Source: Mesostigma viride (taxonomy: Eukaryota; Streptophyta; Mesostigmatophyceae; Mesostigmatales; Mesostigmataceae). From it: a DNA stretch of 64,000 nt. The DNA lies in the NCBI GenBank assembly GCA_009746045.1, contig RPFO01000080.1, positions 4,689,556-4,753,555 of the forward strand, written 5' to 3'. Every line of letters starts with the position of its first letter. Position 1 is the first letter of the stretch. The position numbers were made by a program, and so were the translations under genes. This document shows positions 30,701-53,319 of this stretch, piece by piece. Below the pieces are notes generated by a model that worked only from the letters and a program-made list of their open reading frames with translations, ran no database searches and was not told where the DNA came from.

Positions 30701-32174
30701 CAGCTTTGTAACAGCTGACTTACGCGCGACACCTGGGCCATCCATTGCAACCGGGCCACCAACCGGTGCAACAGGACGCAGCAGCTGACATACTAGGTTT
30801 AGTACTTTTAACGGTTTTAACCACCAAAATTTCCGCAGCCAGCCTGCCTTCACACGTTCACCAACCTGGCTCGATGGGATGGTCACAGGGGAGGACGTCC
30901 CAGCAGGGATGTCTCCGCAGGCGTCAGTGTCCACGTCGAAGCCCCCACTCGTCGGCAGGGAAATGACGGCGCACACGCCTGTTTGTGAAGATAGCAACGG
31001 AGCGGGCACGCAGCAAGATCCATAAGAAAGTGAATAAGCATTCAAGATGCACGTCAGCCATTGAAAACCACGCAAATGTCGGCCAAGTACACATGGCCGT
31101 GTAGAAAGTAAACAAAAGAAGGAGAAATCGCAAGCTGCAGCTAACGTCACCTGAAAACAATAGAAACAGCCAAAACTAACTCCTTGCCAACAAAATTCCT
31201 TGCCAGCATTGAACCTTGTGCACAGAATCCGCTGCGGTTTTGGCTAATGTACCGAAGAGAAAATACCAAACCAGAAAACAGTTCTGCAGCACACGCAGCA
31301 TGCCTTTCGTTCAAGATGGCACGTGCTTACCATTCGTGCTTCCTTTTTTCAATCCAGGCCTGACTTTGAAACAGATCCTGAGCAGACTGTACCAATTAAT
31401 TGATAATCATGCAGACTGCACCAAACCCCGAGCACCATCCCACAAATCCACCACGCACACCATGCCAGATTAAAGTGCCAGCGGTTGCTAGCCGGTCTGA
31501 CCCAGCTGAGGTCTGAGTGACACTAGCACATTGACCCGCCATACCTGTCCGAGAGGAGTCGCCATTGGGGTCGCCATCCTCCGAGATCCACAGCCCGAAG
31601 TCGTAGCGGTTGGCCCCGGTGTTGAACTGGATCAGCCAGTCGGCAGTGAAGGTGACGGTGTCGCTGGAGCTGGTGCAGCCGTCGTCCAGCACCTGGACGT
31701 TCTGCAGCTGTCCAAGGGAGATCTCGTTGGCCGTGCAGCTAAAACCGCCGCCGCCGCCGGCTGCGGTCTGCGCAGGCCATGGCCGTCGTTACAAGGCAAC
31801 CAAGGGGGAGCTGGTCATTAAAAGGATCTAAACCTCCCGCAGCGGTCTGGTGTCCCCCTCAAAATTGCCCCCGGTGTGGGCAACCCTAAGTTGGCATGGA
31901 CAAAAGAAATTAGGTCAAGGCTGCTGGTGGCCTGTAAGTCCAAGGAACACGATGCGAGTGTTTTTAATCGCACAAGTGCAGAAAACGCAGTACCCATGTG
32001 GCGAAGTCTATGCTATTGTAAAATTTCCAAGTCCAAGGAACATGTTGTGACGGGTGCTCATACCTTCATGCACACTTGATTGTCCGCAGACATGCCGGAG
32101 ATGCCCATCAGGTCAAGTGACACCGCCATCACGAGCCATGCCGCCAGCAGCGGCGACAAACGCTTGGGACCCAT
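27794..32174 (-). CDS. Secreted cysteine-rich repeat protein, six exons
   Basis: Model on minus: exons 32174-32064, 31767-31545, 30978-30866, 30404-30221, 29637-28666, 28167-27794. All junctions are GT-AG, phases agree throughout, and the total of 1,977 nt gives 658 residues. Exon 1 encodes a signal peptide (PLLAAWLVMAVSL core), so the protein enters the secretory path and is probably extracellular or in the cell wall. Exons 2-4 form one domain with paired cysteines (DDGCTSSSDTVTF, RYDFGLWISEDGD, DACGDIPAG, SKCDCGYISV); similar secreted modules occur in bacteria and algae, but I give no function. Exon 5 holds six 53-residue repeats (CDDGLYCNGQETC...CNEATDSC, 8 Cys each), reminiscent of the Dictyostelium CTDC repeats. 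Exon 6 is a separate Cys-rich C-terminal domain. There is no membrane anchor. Confidence 0.85.
28666..29637 (-). repeat. Six tandem 159-bp coding repeats in one exon
   Basis: Units are nearly identical at DNA level (a few differences such as GTGTCC/GCGTCC and CGCAG/TGCAG), except the first and last, which are more diverged. The pattern fits recent tandem expansion from the middle units. Confidence 0.95.
30035..30128. repeat. 23-bp minisatellite in intron 4
   Basis: Four copies of ACACGTCACATGCAACCATG-type units, 23 bp period, within intron 4 of the cysteine-rich gene. Confidence 0.9.
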
Positions 32175-32374
32175 GGCAGCCACCTGCAGGCCAGGAAAAC
32201 AGCGGAAAAAAACGTCAAAAGAACCGTTATAAGATGCACTGGCAGGCCCTCTCAATTAATGAGTGGGAGAAGGAGACGCAACTTCACAAATGTACTATAT
32301 GCCATGCCTGCATGTTAGCAGGTCATTGCGATTTTGGGGGCTGCCCACTTCCAGATAGCCAATGGAACCTCAAG

Positions 32375-32540
32375 AAAGGAATAGGATAGAGAGAGACAGG
32401 GCAACCTCAAGAAAGGAATAGGATAGAAAGGAATAGGATAGAAAGGAATAGGAAAGAAACAGCCAGGGGAACCTCAAGAAAGGAATAGGATAGAAAGGAA
32501 TAGGATAGAAAGGAATATGATAGATGGGAATAGGATAGAG
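32375..32540. repeat. GGAATAGGATAGAAA minisatellite
   Basis: A short array of AGGAATAGGATAGA units about 200 bp upstream of the start of the cysteine-rich gene. Confidence 0.85.
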
Positions 32541-32572
32541 ACAACATGCCACAGAGCAGGAACGCACTGACT

Positions 32573-33200
32573 GTGCCAGCTCCAGGCAGCGTGGGAGGAT
32601 GAAGGCACGGTGCTTCAGCCACAGCCTATCATGCACACTGCACTCGGGAAATCCATAGGCCAAAGCTGAATACACGCCAGCATAAATGAACAGTAGCACG
32701 AGCACAAATGCGCAGGAACCCAAAAGTTTGTGTCTAAAAAAAGATTGGCAAGTAAACAATTCAGCATCAGTGACCTAACACGACACTTCATAAATCCAGC
32801 TTAGCATGACAGGTGGTGGTAACAAATAGCCTTGCTGTAGCCTTCTCATCGTTCAGCGAACCTCGCCATTCTTTTTGAAAGAAAGGGGCGTTCCAGATCA
32901 AGCACATCGCCAAAACAATCCAAGGACTTTCGAACCAGAGCGACAAGCCCAAGTGATCAAACTGTATCACATCAGGACTCTTAAAATTTGCAAGCAAATC
33001 ATGCAGTTCTATGCTCGCAAAGCTTACCAGTGATCAGGGTAATATGGAGGGCCGCGTCTGATGACACATGTTTGAGACAACCGTAAGGAATCAGGCGAAG
33101 AAACAACACACGTTGTTAGCTTGAACAGCTACGAAAGCAGGAAAGGCTTACGCATAGGTCACCCACAGAAGCATTAAACAAGCAATGTGGAGGTGGAACA
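32573..33200 (-). CDS. Possible exons of a membrane protein (uncertain)
   Basis: Minus strand. A hydrophobic segment (HIACLMLLWVTYA) ends at a good donor at 33152 (GC|GTAAGC). A 30-bp exon at 33057-33028 is flanked by CAG and GTAAGC in matching phase (RGPPYYPDH). Hydrophobic sequence resumes near 32980-32870 (SPWIVLAMCLIWNAPFF), and after a strong pyrimidine tract and AG at 32735 (KLLGSCAFVLVLLFIYAG, ending near LPRCLELAQ). No complete model was found and the last junctions do not agree in phase. It may be a truncated or decayed multi-pass protein gene. Confidence 0.25.
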
Positions 33201-35565
33201 CGTGCAAACGTTGGAAGAGACGTTTTCTTCTATCCCTTTCGAGACATACCTAATTTTTACTTCTGAATGCAGACCGTGTGCAGCAGAGGCTGAGCGAACG
33301 GAGCAGGGGTGGGAGGTCAGCCTGCAAAGACGCAGCTGGAAGTTGCTCAAGGCATGCAATGGCCCGGGCTTTTGTACAAGCAGATGTGCTTGGAGAGAGA
33401 GTTGGCATTGCGCAAATGACGTCCGCATGGTGCATTAAGAAACCCGGAATTACAACGATACTTGGTTTGCTAAACCATGTCAGACTTAACGGCCGGGATT
33501 ATCTTGCAGGCCGAAAAATCTTCATTCAGACGGAAATCCATCCACGCCAATCAGTATGCACCTCAGCGATGAACGTCAAACCATGAAAAAGCCGTCAGAA
33601 GAAAACAACAGCCCTTCCTCAGTATACTAACAGGTACATGTCAAAACCGACGCCGTCAAGTAAACTCTCCGGTTTAGCCTAGTACCAATGAAGCGCGAAG
33701 TGGACCTGCGGCGACATGCGCTCTTCTGGGCGTTCGCCACGTCCATTGCGCCGGTGACCTAGTAAGCATCGGCGCAATGGCATTTTCAACATCGTAGGGC
33801 CATACAGTAGCAATCTATTGCGACTTCGTGAGACGCTGCCTGTGGATATTCTGCACAAGAGACCGAGCATGCATGCGCCTGTAAAATTTGTCTAACTTTA
33901 ACATCCATCCTGCATTCAGCACGCAGTATCGTAAGGATATTTGGTAACCGCTTATAAAATTTCGGTGACCACTGCACGATGCATTTTCTCCCTCAACATT
34001 TTTCAGCATCTGGGAGCGTTCAGGACATCAAAGCTGCACAAAATTAATATCCATCCGCCATCGTCCTCGCTCTGTCATCATGATGCCTACGATGCGCTGG
34101 CTGAAGGCGCCAGATGGCGACAGTAGAGAACATACTCGGCGGGCCGGCCATACAAGTTCACCACGTGGCATTCCCTCACGAAACCAGTCCACGGCTAGCT
34201 TCGCTACGGTACGTAATATATCCGGCCCTCGGCCACTATAGATTCTCTGCTACCCATGTGCGGCGTGGGACACAACAACAACAACAACAACGGTACGTAC
34301 TACGTACCGTACCGTAGAAATGCAGAAATCTGGCCACGGTTTTCTGAGGGGTATTTTCAGAACTTGCCATCACCATATCACCTGCTGTCACATGACTTTT
34401 TGCCGCTAGGGCATTATTATCGCCACAGCGCGCAGGGCATTATTATCGGTCTGGCCTGTGCACACCGGCTGTTGGTGCTACTGTAGCAATTCGTAGAGCA
34501 TCCTTAGCAGCCATGGGCGACTAAGTTGACGATGCTGGTCATGGCCGTTCGCGATGGCGGGGACGAGATGTTTGTTGTGCAACAGGAAAATGTTTTGGAC
34601 CTTCAGATCAAAGGATGGGCGCCCGACAGGGAATCATGCAAGGGCATGCCTGACAATACGCAAGTCGACGTTCCAGGGCATGGCATGCCACGCGAGCGAA
34701 GGCTCACATAATGGGTGGCTGCATTACGCACGCTTCAATGGGGTGCGCAAGTGCACGTCTGCACGATCATCCGCTAAACGGGCGTTTCGTGTCAGGCTGC
34801 CCGGGGAGGCTGAGAAGCGGGCCATCAAGCCGGGCGGCAGGATTCTGCTCGATTACAGATTGCGGCCGCGGCCCGGGCCCTGTTTAGGGGCGGTATGATG
34901 GATGAGGAGCCAGAGATCGAGGAGAGTGACGTATTGTGCTGTTGACCATCACGGGCATGTGCAGTTTTCAGGGGTGTTGGCAGTCACGAGCACTCGACAA
35001 CTATTGTAGCAATGGTGGCCTAGTCTGCGCGACGTGCACCTTGTGTTTTTGGCCATCAAGCCATGTGCAGTTGGATTCACAGCCATGCTCATGAAGCATG
35101 TTCATAATGCATGCTGGCCAAGTCGGTGTGCATGTTGTATTGCTGGCCATGGAGTCATGAGCACGTTTTCAAAGGGGATGACAGTCAAGCCCCTTGATCA
35201 TGTGAATAATAATAATCCCTAATTCTGGAGCAGCATGCACGTTGACAGTTTTGTGTTTGAAGGGCCATCATGCCATGTTCATTTTTCTCTTATGACAACA
35301 CTTAGATGTGAAATTGTATATGGCAAGCATGATGGTGTCGGAGGCTCATACCCAGTGGATGCCATGCTGTGCTCGTGTGATCACATGTGGAAACGCATGT
35401 GCTTTGTTACATTCAAAGTGATGCATGCTCAGATATTCTTAACCTACAAAAAGTAAAAAAAAAAAGCTATGTAGCATTTTACCGTACTTATGCATATTAT
35501 ACAGCGTTCTAGCGTATTATGGACAATACGCCTCGGGACCGTATTTTACCGTCCTGCGTACTATT
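33201..35565. other. No gene seen
   Basis: Several short open frames, none with domain signal. There is a short (CAA)n at 34275-34290 and a GTACGTACTACGTACCGTAC inverted string at about 34292. AT content rises near 35270-35540. Confidence 0.35.
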
Positions 35566-36325
35566 TTACTCTAGCTGCTGGGCGGCAATGTCCTTCACCG
35601 CCTGGGCGGTGAGGCCTGCGGTGTTTTGCAGGCACTCGATGGCGATGGCGTTGTCCTTGAGGCGCGTGTCGATGTCGAGGAGCTGGGCGGTGATGGCGTC
35701 GGTGGCGGTGGAGGCGAGAAGCTTGGAGGCGGCGGTAGCGGTGGTGGAGAGGAGGGGAAGCTCGGCAGCCAATGTGCCTCCCATGGCTGCCACATCTGCA
35801 GCGAGGGGGGTCACTTGCTGCTCAAAGGCTATAGGGTGCGAACGATGCCGGTGTTGGTCGTGACGGTGGGAGGGGGGGCCCAGATATCGGCTTTGGAGCG
35901 CTCGAGGAGGGAGCAGAGGGCGAGGCGCTGAAGCCGGGGGCGGGGCATGCGTGGCAGGTCGTCGACAGTGAAGCAAAGCGGGGTGCCATTTGGCATATGG
36001 CCTCGGTTTTGGCGGAAGAGGTGCGTGCACAGTTCAACAAGCGAGGTGTGCGTGCCGTAAAACTGTGCATCGTCCATGAAGGCATACGGTTTTCGGTTCC
36101 AGTAGCCAAAGGAGTTGACGTCAAAGGCGACCTTGGCCCAGCGAGGTTCGTCAGGGCGACTGCGTTAATTTGGGCTCAGGCGATACCGATGGAGAGGTGA
36201 GCCCGGGAGGGACCTGGGCGACCTCCAGTGCCTGACTAGTGGCACCACTGCATGCCATCCGGGCCTGCATGAGGGCGAAGTTGCAGCCGGAGCTGCAGAC
36301 GTATTTTCAGGGCTTAGCCACCAGG
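35566..36325 (-). mobile_element. L1-type ORF1, truncated copy
   Basis: On minus, 36325-36170 matches the ORF1 start at 62535 and window bases 1-150. Frames further on encode FYGTHTSLVELCTHLF, AADVAAMGGTLAAELPLLS and DTRLKDNAIAIECLQNTAGL, parallel to the copy at 62830-63340. Frameshifts separate the parts, and it stops at 35566 before the RNA-binding region. Confidence 0.75.
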
Positions 36326-36338
36326 CTGCGTCGCCTTG

Positions 36339-37272
36339 TCCGTTTGTCCGTCCGTCCGTCCGTCCGTCCGTCCAGGCGTCCGTCCGTCCGTCCAGGCGTC
36401 CGTGCGTCCGTCCAGGCGTCCCTGCGTCCCTCCCTCCTTCCCTTCCTCCCTCCCTCCCTCCCTCCCTCCCTCCCTCCCTCCCTCCCTCCCTCCCTCCCTC
36501 CCTCCCTCCCTCCCTCCCTCCCTCCCTCCCTCCCTCCCTCCCTCCCTCCTCCCTCCCTCCCTCCCTCCCTCCCTCCCTCCCTCCCTCCCTCCCTCCCTCC
36601 CTCCCTCCCTCCCTCCCTCCCTCCCTCCCTCCCTCCCTCCCTCCCTCCCTCCCTCCCTCCCTCCCTCCCTCCCTCCCTCCCTCCCTCCTCCCTCCCTCCC
36701 TCCCTCCCTCCTCCCTCCCTCCCTCCCTCCCTCCCTCCCTCCCTCCCTCCCTCCCTCCCTCCTCCCTCCCTCCCTCCTCCCTCCCTCCCTCCCTCCTCCC
36801 TCCCTCTGTCCCTTCCTCTGTCCCTCCCTCCGTCCCTCCCTCCGTCCCTCCGTCCCTCCCTCCGTCCCTTCCTCCGTCCCTCCCTCCGGCCGTCCCTTCC
36901 TCCGTCCCTCCCTCCGGCCGTCCCTTCCTCCGTCCCTCCCTCCCTCCCTCCCTCCCTCCCTCCCTCCCTCCCTCCCTCCCTCCCTCCCTCCCTCCCTCCC
37001 TCCCTCCCTCCCTCCCTCCCTCCCTCCCTCCCTCCCTCCCTCCCTCCCTCCCTCCCTCCTCCCTCCCTCCCTCCCTCCCTCCCTCCCTCCCTCCCTCCCT
37101 CCCTCCTCCCTCCCTCCCTCCCTCCCTCCTCCCTCCCTCCCTCCCTCCGGCCCTCCCTCCCTCCCTCCCTCCCTCCCTCCCTCCCTCCCTCCCTCCCTCC
37201 TCCCTCCCTCCCTCCCTCCCTCCCTCCCTCCCTCCCTCCCTCCCTCCCTCCCTCCCTCCCTCCCTCTCTCCA
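36339..37272. repeat. (CCGT)n then (CCCT)n tetranucleotide array
   Basis: About 80 bp of CCGT/AGGCGTCC units followed by about 840 bp of CCCT with occasional CCT slips and CCGT interruptions. All three frames on each strand are open and meaningless (Leu-Pro-Pro-Ser or Glu-Gly-Gly-Arg repeats). Adjacent to the L1-type ORF1 copy. Confidence 0.98.
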
Positions 37273-37278
37273 TCGGGG

Positions 37279-38744
37279 TTAATGCTCCGTGACTCCCCAA
37301 CGGAAGCACGAGTTTAATAAATAAATAAAGTAATTAATTATTTATGCTCCTGTTTTCTCCCCACGGGCCCCGCGGCCCGTTGCTAGCCAGGGTAGAAGTC
37401 CGCAGATGGAGGTTATTGGTCCTGAGGATAGCCGCTACACTACCGCCTCGTCTGCCATTACAGTAGAGGACAGCTCGGATGAGGATTACATCCCCATCTA
37501 GTGCTTAACGGTTGGGGGATGATGCAGACGATATTTGTTTAAACTTTTGTGTAATTATTTTTCTAATGAGATTAGCATAGTACTCCGTGGCATGCCTTTG
37601 CGCATGACACGCAAGTACTTACTTACTTAATTAATTATTTATGATCATCACAGGAATAGCTGTCTCAGTTTGACATTCCTCAAGTGCTCAATGCGCGAAG
37701 TTTAAAAAATACAAACGGCAGACCACTCACAGGGTTTCATGCTGCATCACATCATCATGAGCTACGCTGCCTAGGCATAAAGCATAATCCCCAGCTGCTA
37801 TATACATGTTTGCTGTTTATCATCATGCCCGCACGTGACCAGCCACGGTGCAATGGCTACGATGATAGAGAAATCTCTCCATATCAGCAAATGGGAAACC
37901 CAGTACCCCCCCTTTCCCCTGTGTCAGCACACCTTTGTGTGGCCCTATCATGGGAAGCCGTGAGCCCTGGGGCCTGGCAGGCCAACGGTTGTGGTCATTG
38001 GGGAACAACTGATAAGGGCCACAAGCTTATATTAATTCTGGTTGGGACATGATGCAGACGATATTTGTAACTTTCGTGTAATTTCTTTTTCTAATGAGAT
38101 TAGCATAGTACTCCGTGGCATGCCAAGTTCTTACTTACTTACTTAGTTATATTAATGGCGCTCCCCAGCTCCACACAAGTGTGGGCACCCCATCAATGGC
38201 CACTGAGTCAGTATCTATGCGTGAATCGTTTTTAACCATTTTCTCCACCTGCGTGCATCAAGAGAGCGCATTTACAGAAGCAAACAGACATACATGTCAA
38301 GAAAATAGTTGATCAATGTGAGGTTCTATGCAGCAGAAAACATGCCCTCTTATGCATATAATACTACCAAGACACACAACAGTCTAAACACGTATGGTAC
38401 TAATTAATTAATTGACTAACTTATTAATTAAGAACATACCTCCGTGGGGAGGATATGTAACACATATCCCTGAGAAGGGGTATATGATTTTTAAACCCAA
38501 TACATTCTAAGCAACACCCTGCCGGTGGGGGATGTATACTGCCACCGGCTCTGGGTGCTCAAGGTGCTGACATGGGGTGGAATATGATCATGGTTAGACA
38601 ATAGCAAGGGCATAGCTTCTCAGCAGAGAGTGGCTCTCTGCATAGGCACAGTTGGCTAGTAAGAGGCTAATACATCATCAGGTGGGGGTCCCATCATGGG
38701 CATAAGCATGGGCGTGGGCTCCATCAGCTGAGCTTTACTACGCC
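37279..38744. other. AT-rich intergenic with dispersed tails
   Basis: At 37279-37330 lies the GCTCCGTGACTCCCCAACGG tail motif with TAATAAATAAATAAAG. At 37560-37635 and 38075-38145 the same block (TAATGAGATTAGCATAGTACTCCGTGGCATGCC) occurs twice, each ending in TTACTTACTTA. No genes seen. Confidence 0.5.
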
Positions 38745-38935
38745 GCACTACTACTATACTAAGCTAAGGTCTCCAGGCTGGGGTTGCTGGGGTCGGCTGC
38801 CATGGCTTGTGGTCATGTGGACGTAGATGGCAGCCCCCCTCCAGTAGACTGCCTTCTTCCCTGCTGCGCAGCAACACATACGGCTTCTTCCCCGCGGTAT
38901 GGTATGCGTGATGCTATGGCCAATAACCTTAAGTA
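38745..38935 (-). mobile_element. 3' fragment of L1-type ORF1
   Basis: On minus this matches 63820-63985: the YWRGAAIYV-like block, HKPWQPTPATPA, and the tail GTATAGTAGTAGTG. It is only the C-terminal end of ORF1 and a separate copy from 35566-36325. Confidence 0.65.
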
Positions 38936-39235
38936 ATAACTACCCCAATAACCATAAGTAATAACTACCCCAATAACCTTAAGTAATAACTACCCCAATA
39001 ACCTTGAGTAATGACTACCCCAATAACCTCAAGTAATGACTACCACAATGGCCTTATGTAATAACTACCCCAATAACCTTGAGCAATAACTACCCCAACA
39101 ACCTTAAGTAATAACTACCCCAATAATCTTATTAATAACTACACCAATAACCTTATGTAATAACTACCCCAACAACCTTATGTAATAACCACCCCAATAA
39201 CCTCAAGTAATAACTACCCCAATACCGCCACTAGT
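38925..39235. repeat. AATAACCTTAAGTAATAACTACCCC minisatellite
   Basis: Thirteen or so copies of a 25-26-bp unit with scattered changes. Confidence 0.95.
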
Positions 39236-39283
39236 AATTCCAGACCATACACCTGCAACCGCAGGCAGCGTCGCTCTGTCTTC

Positions 39284-39712
39284 AGGAATTATCTCCTTGT
39301 CTAGACTCTTGTTTCCCTTGGAAGTTGCTTATAACCTCATCCCCATGAAATAAGCCGAATGAGTTATCTCCTTGTCTAGACTTTTGTTTCCCTTGGAAGT
39401 TGCGTGTAACCTCGTCCACATGAAATAAGCCGAATGAGTTATCTCCTTGTCTAGACTTTTGTTTCCCTTGGAAGTTGCGTATAACCTCATCCACATGAAA
39501 TAAGCCGAATGAGTTATCTCCTTGCCTAGACTTTTGTTTCCCTTGGAAGTTGCGTATAACCTCATCCACATGAAATAAGCCGAATGAGTTATCTCCTTGT
39601 CTAGACTTTTGTTTCCCTTGGAAGTTGCGTATAACCTCATCCACATTAAACAAGCCCAATGAGTTATCTCCTTGCCTAGACTTTTGTTTCCCTTGGAAGT
39701 TGCGCATAACCT
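39284..39712. repeat. 75-bp minisatellite
   Basis: Nearly six units of 75 bp (25 codons), open on minus in two frames (RNFQGKQKSRQGDNSFG). The unit length is a multiple of 3, but no gene context supports translation. Confidence 0.95.
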
Positions 39713-39968
39713 CACCTTGTCCACATCAAATAAGAACTGTGCATAAGCCCGCCGGTGGCAGCTGCTCTCCCAGCATCTTCACTACTCTACTCTACGTGAT
39801 CCATACCTGCTGCAATAGGCGGCACTCCCTGTACCGATAAAAAAGTTGACAATCTGTAATAACAACCACGAGAGATTCTTAGCGCTAATCAAATTATTAG
39901 AGACAATCAACGAAGTTAATTATCTCCAATAACAACGGCGATGGCGAGGAGGACGGCGACAACACTGA

Positions 39969-40560
<592 letters not shown>

Positions 40561-40592
40561 CCACCACCACAACAGTATTACAGCGGTCGTAC

Positions 40593-50819
<10,227 letters not shown>

Positions 50820-53319
50820 GCTTGGCAGTGTCTGCGAATGTCGAGTAGCCAGCGAAACAGCAGCGGTGACATAATGGCAATATGAACGTAGAATGAACTT
50901 TTGGGATCGAAACAAGATTTTCAAAACGCTTAAGGACGCATACCGAAATGCACAACGGTGGCCAGAAGACTAGGCATGGGCGGCCGTCCTAAAGGAAACT
51001 GGTCCCTTAAGGACTTAGAAGAACAGGTTTTTCACTTAAAAGACGATCTATTACGTCAAAGAGCTGAAAACGCGAAAACTACAATTCTTACATCTTCTGA
51101 CGGCGTCAGCCCAACCATTTTGCTTTAGATAAATTAAAAGATAAACTAATTATGGTGAAGGGATAAAATTGCCAATGATAACCTCTCGCAAAGGTGGTTT
51201 CCTCAAATGATAGGCAAAAGGCAGATTTAAAGGAAGCTGTTTCCGAGAAAGATTACATAGGCAGCATGCCGCTAGTATATACTATCATGGTATTCCATAC
51301 TTGGCCTTGAAAAGGCTATGCGCAAGCGTAAAGCTGTGTTCTGACCCACAATTCTGCTGTCCATTTATTGGCTATGGTAATTGCCTGGTGTCTCCGCTGC
51401 ATCTTTGTGGTCTTCTACGGGAAAACCTGCCCATATGAATTCTCGCGTAAATGGGTATAAAATGAAAATTCGGTAATCCAGAAGAATTGCTAAAACAGCT
51501 CTTTCGAGTTTGGTGAGGTATGCCAGCGCCTGTGACCAGTCGAAGAAAATGGCTGCTGCCTCCTCACACGCGGCCCTCCTGATCGCTGCATGGACTGCCC
51601 GCCGGCGGGTGATGCGGCGGCGCACGTGTGCACGTGGAGAGGGCCAGGAGCTCTTGAGGTTCAGCCCGCCAGCTTCTTGCACGAGGCAATGTTGATGATG
51701 CGGGCTAAACTAGGTTGGACTTGCACTCAGCGGCAAACCAACATTGTAGTAAGAACATGAGACTCACAAACACTGAGCCGGAAAAGATACCGGCTATGAA
51801 ACTGACTCGGAACTGACAATGACCAAATCCGGCCGCGGCATTGAAATGATTGCTGACTGAGCGCAGTCATGATGACCGTGGCGGCCGGCGGCTGGATGCC
51901 GCCTCTGCCGATATTATCAGCATGAAGTCGGTCGCCGGCCAGTCGGTGCCACAGTCGGCCAGTTAGTTCTAACCGCGCGGCGGGCCACCACCCATCATGA
52001 TTGATCAGTGATGATGATAATTGGCCGTACCAAACAAAGATTAGCTGACCTTTTATAGTGAAAACCGATTTTCTCCGTCTGCTTCAGTGACCTACAGTTT
52101 AGTTTTTGCTTCGTGGAGGAACTACACTCACAACTTTCCGCAACATTAATTAGTTAAACGTAGACCGCGTCACGTGAGATAAATATCAAATCCTCAATGG
52201 TGTTGACATGCAGATGGAGAGGGAAGTTGCGAAAACTATTACTCAGCGCGGCAACATCGATCTTATCCTCATTAAAAGTTGGTGGTAACACTCATGATGG
52301 GGCATGGCATTCAGTTGAGAAAATGCACTTCATGCGATGAGACTAGAATAGTGCTCCCTGGCATGCCTAATAAGTGAGACAACTATTCCTGGATGCGCAT
52401 TACACGCAAGTACTCCCTTTACTTACATGCGAGGGCGTGAGTCAGCACGTGTGCTCAGTCAGAGCACTAACTGCCCCACTGTCAGCGAGACAACTGAATG
52501 TGAATGATGGGCTTGCGTAAGTACAGCAACCTGCACCACACATGCCTCAGAAATCAAACTTAAGGAAGACAACTATATTACACGCGGTCCGTTGGGAAGC
52601 CGCGGAGCATCAAAGAGACAACCAGCGCAGGCCATGAGAAATCGGGAGAATCCGGACCATGGTAGCTCGAGCCTGCCGTTATCTTTTCCGCGTTTTCGAG
52701 TCGTTCAGGATGATGAAGATGAATGGTGATGGAAATGTGTATCCTTGTGCATTGAAATTATGGCTGGCTTACGTGTGGAGCGACTAGATGACCTAGACGG
52801 TGGGGCCGGAAACAGCATCATCTGATGCTTGATCAGGGCGTGTGTTTCGAGCCTAACTGGCCGGGAGTGTCTATGGAATGCGGCTATGCGCCGCTACTGG
52901 CTGTTAGCTCAGGAACAACACAGGGTGTGGGACCCAGGGCCCAATAACGACAAGCCCAGCCCGCTCCAACTTTTTCATGATCTACTGGGCCGTAATCAGG
53001 TATTCACCAGTATGCCTCATGGCGACATTACTCAGGTCCAATGGCTTCCCTGGTCTAATAACGCGCCCTATTAGCCTTTCACCTGTCACCGCCACACGTG
53101 TGTGTGCCCACCTTAATTAGGATTCGCTGATACTCATTTCCCCTCTCACCTCTTTGGTCCATAATTGGCTAATAAAATATACCCATTTCCCCGAAGTTCG
53201 CTTTATCTAGGTAAAGAATTGCAACGATTGAATTTAAATTTTTCGTCAGTTTCGTCCTTACATGAACCGCTTACCGCGTTTGCGCATCTTGACGCCCAGG
53301 GGCGCGTGCGCAGTTTAAC
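50820..53319. other. Intergenic with dispersed repeats
   Basis: 52163-52190 and 52345-52430 share GTCACGTGAGAT-like and GGCATGCC/GTGAGACAACTATTCCT motifs with 5322-5395 and 37580. 52605-52820 is a full copy of the dispersed repeat also seen at 1095-1330. Around 51500-51690 is a GC-rich island without a recognised product. The region lies between the divergent MAN1-like and Nudix genes. Confidence 0.4.

Noticed and set aside
36339-37309. Long ORFs of Leu-Pro-Pro-Ser or Gly-Gly-Arg-Glu on both strands
   Set aside because: Pure CCCT tetranucleotide repeat open in every frame; no gene context.
39284-39712. CRISPR or protein-coding array of 75-bp units
   Set aside because: No spacers of unique sequence and no splice or start context; tandem repeat.
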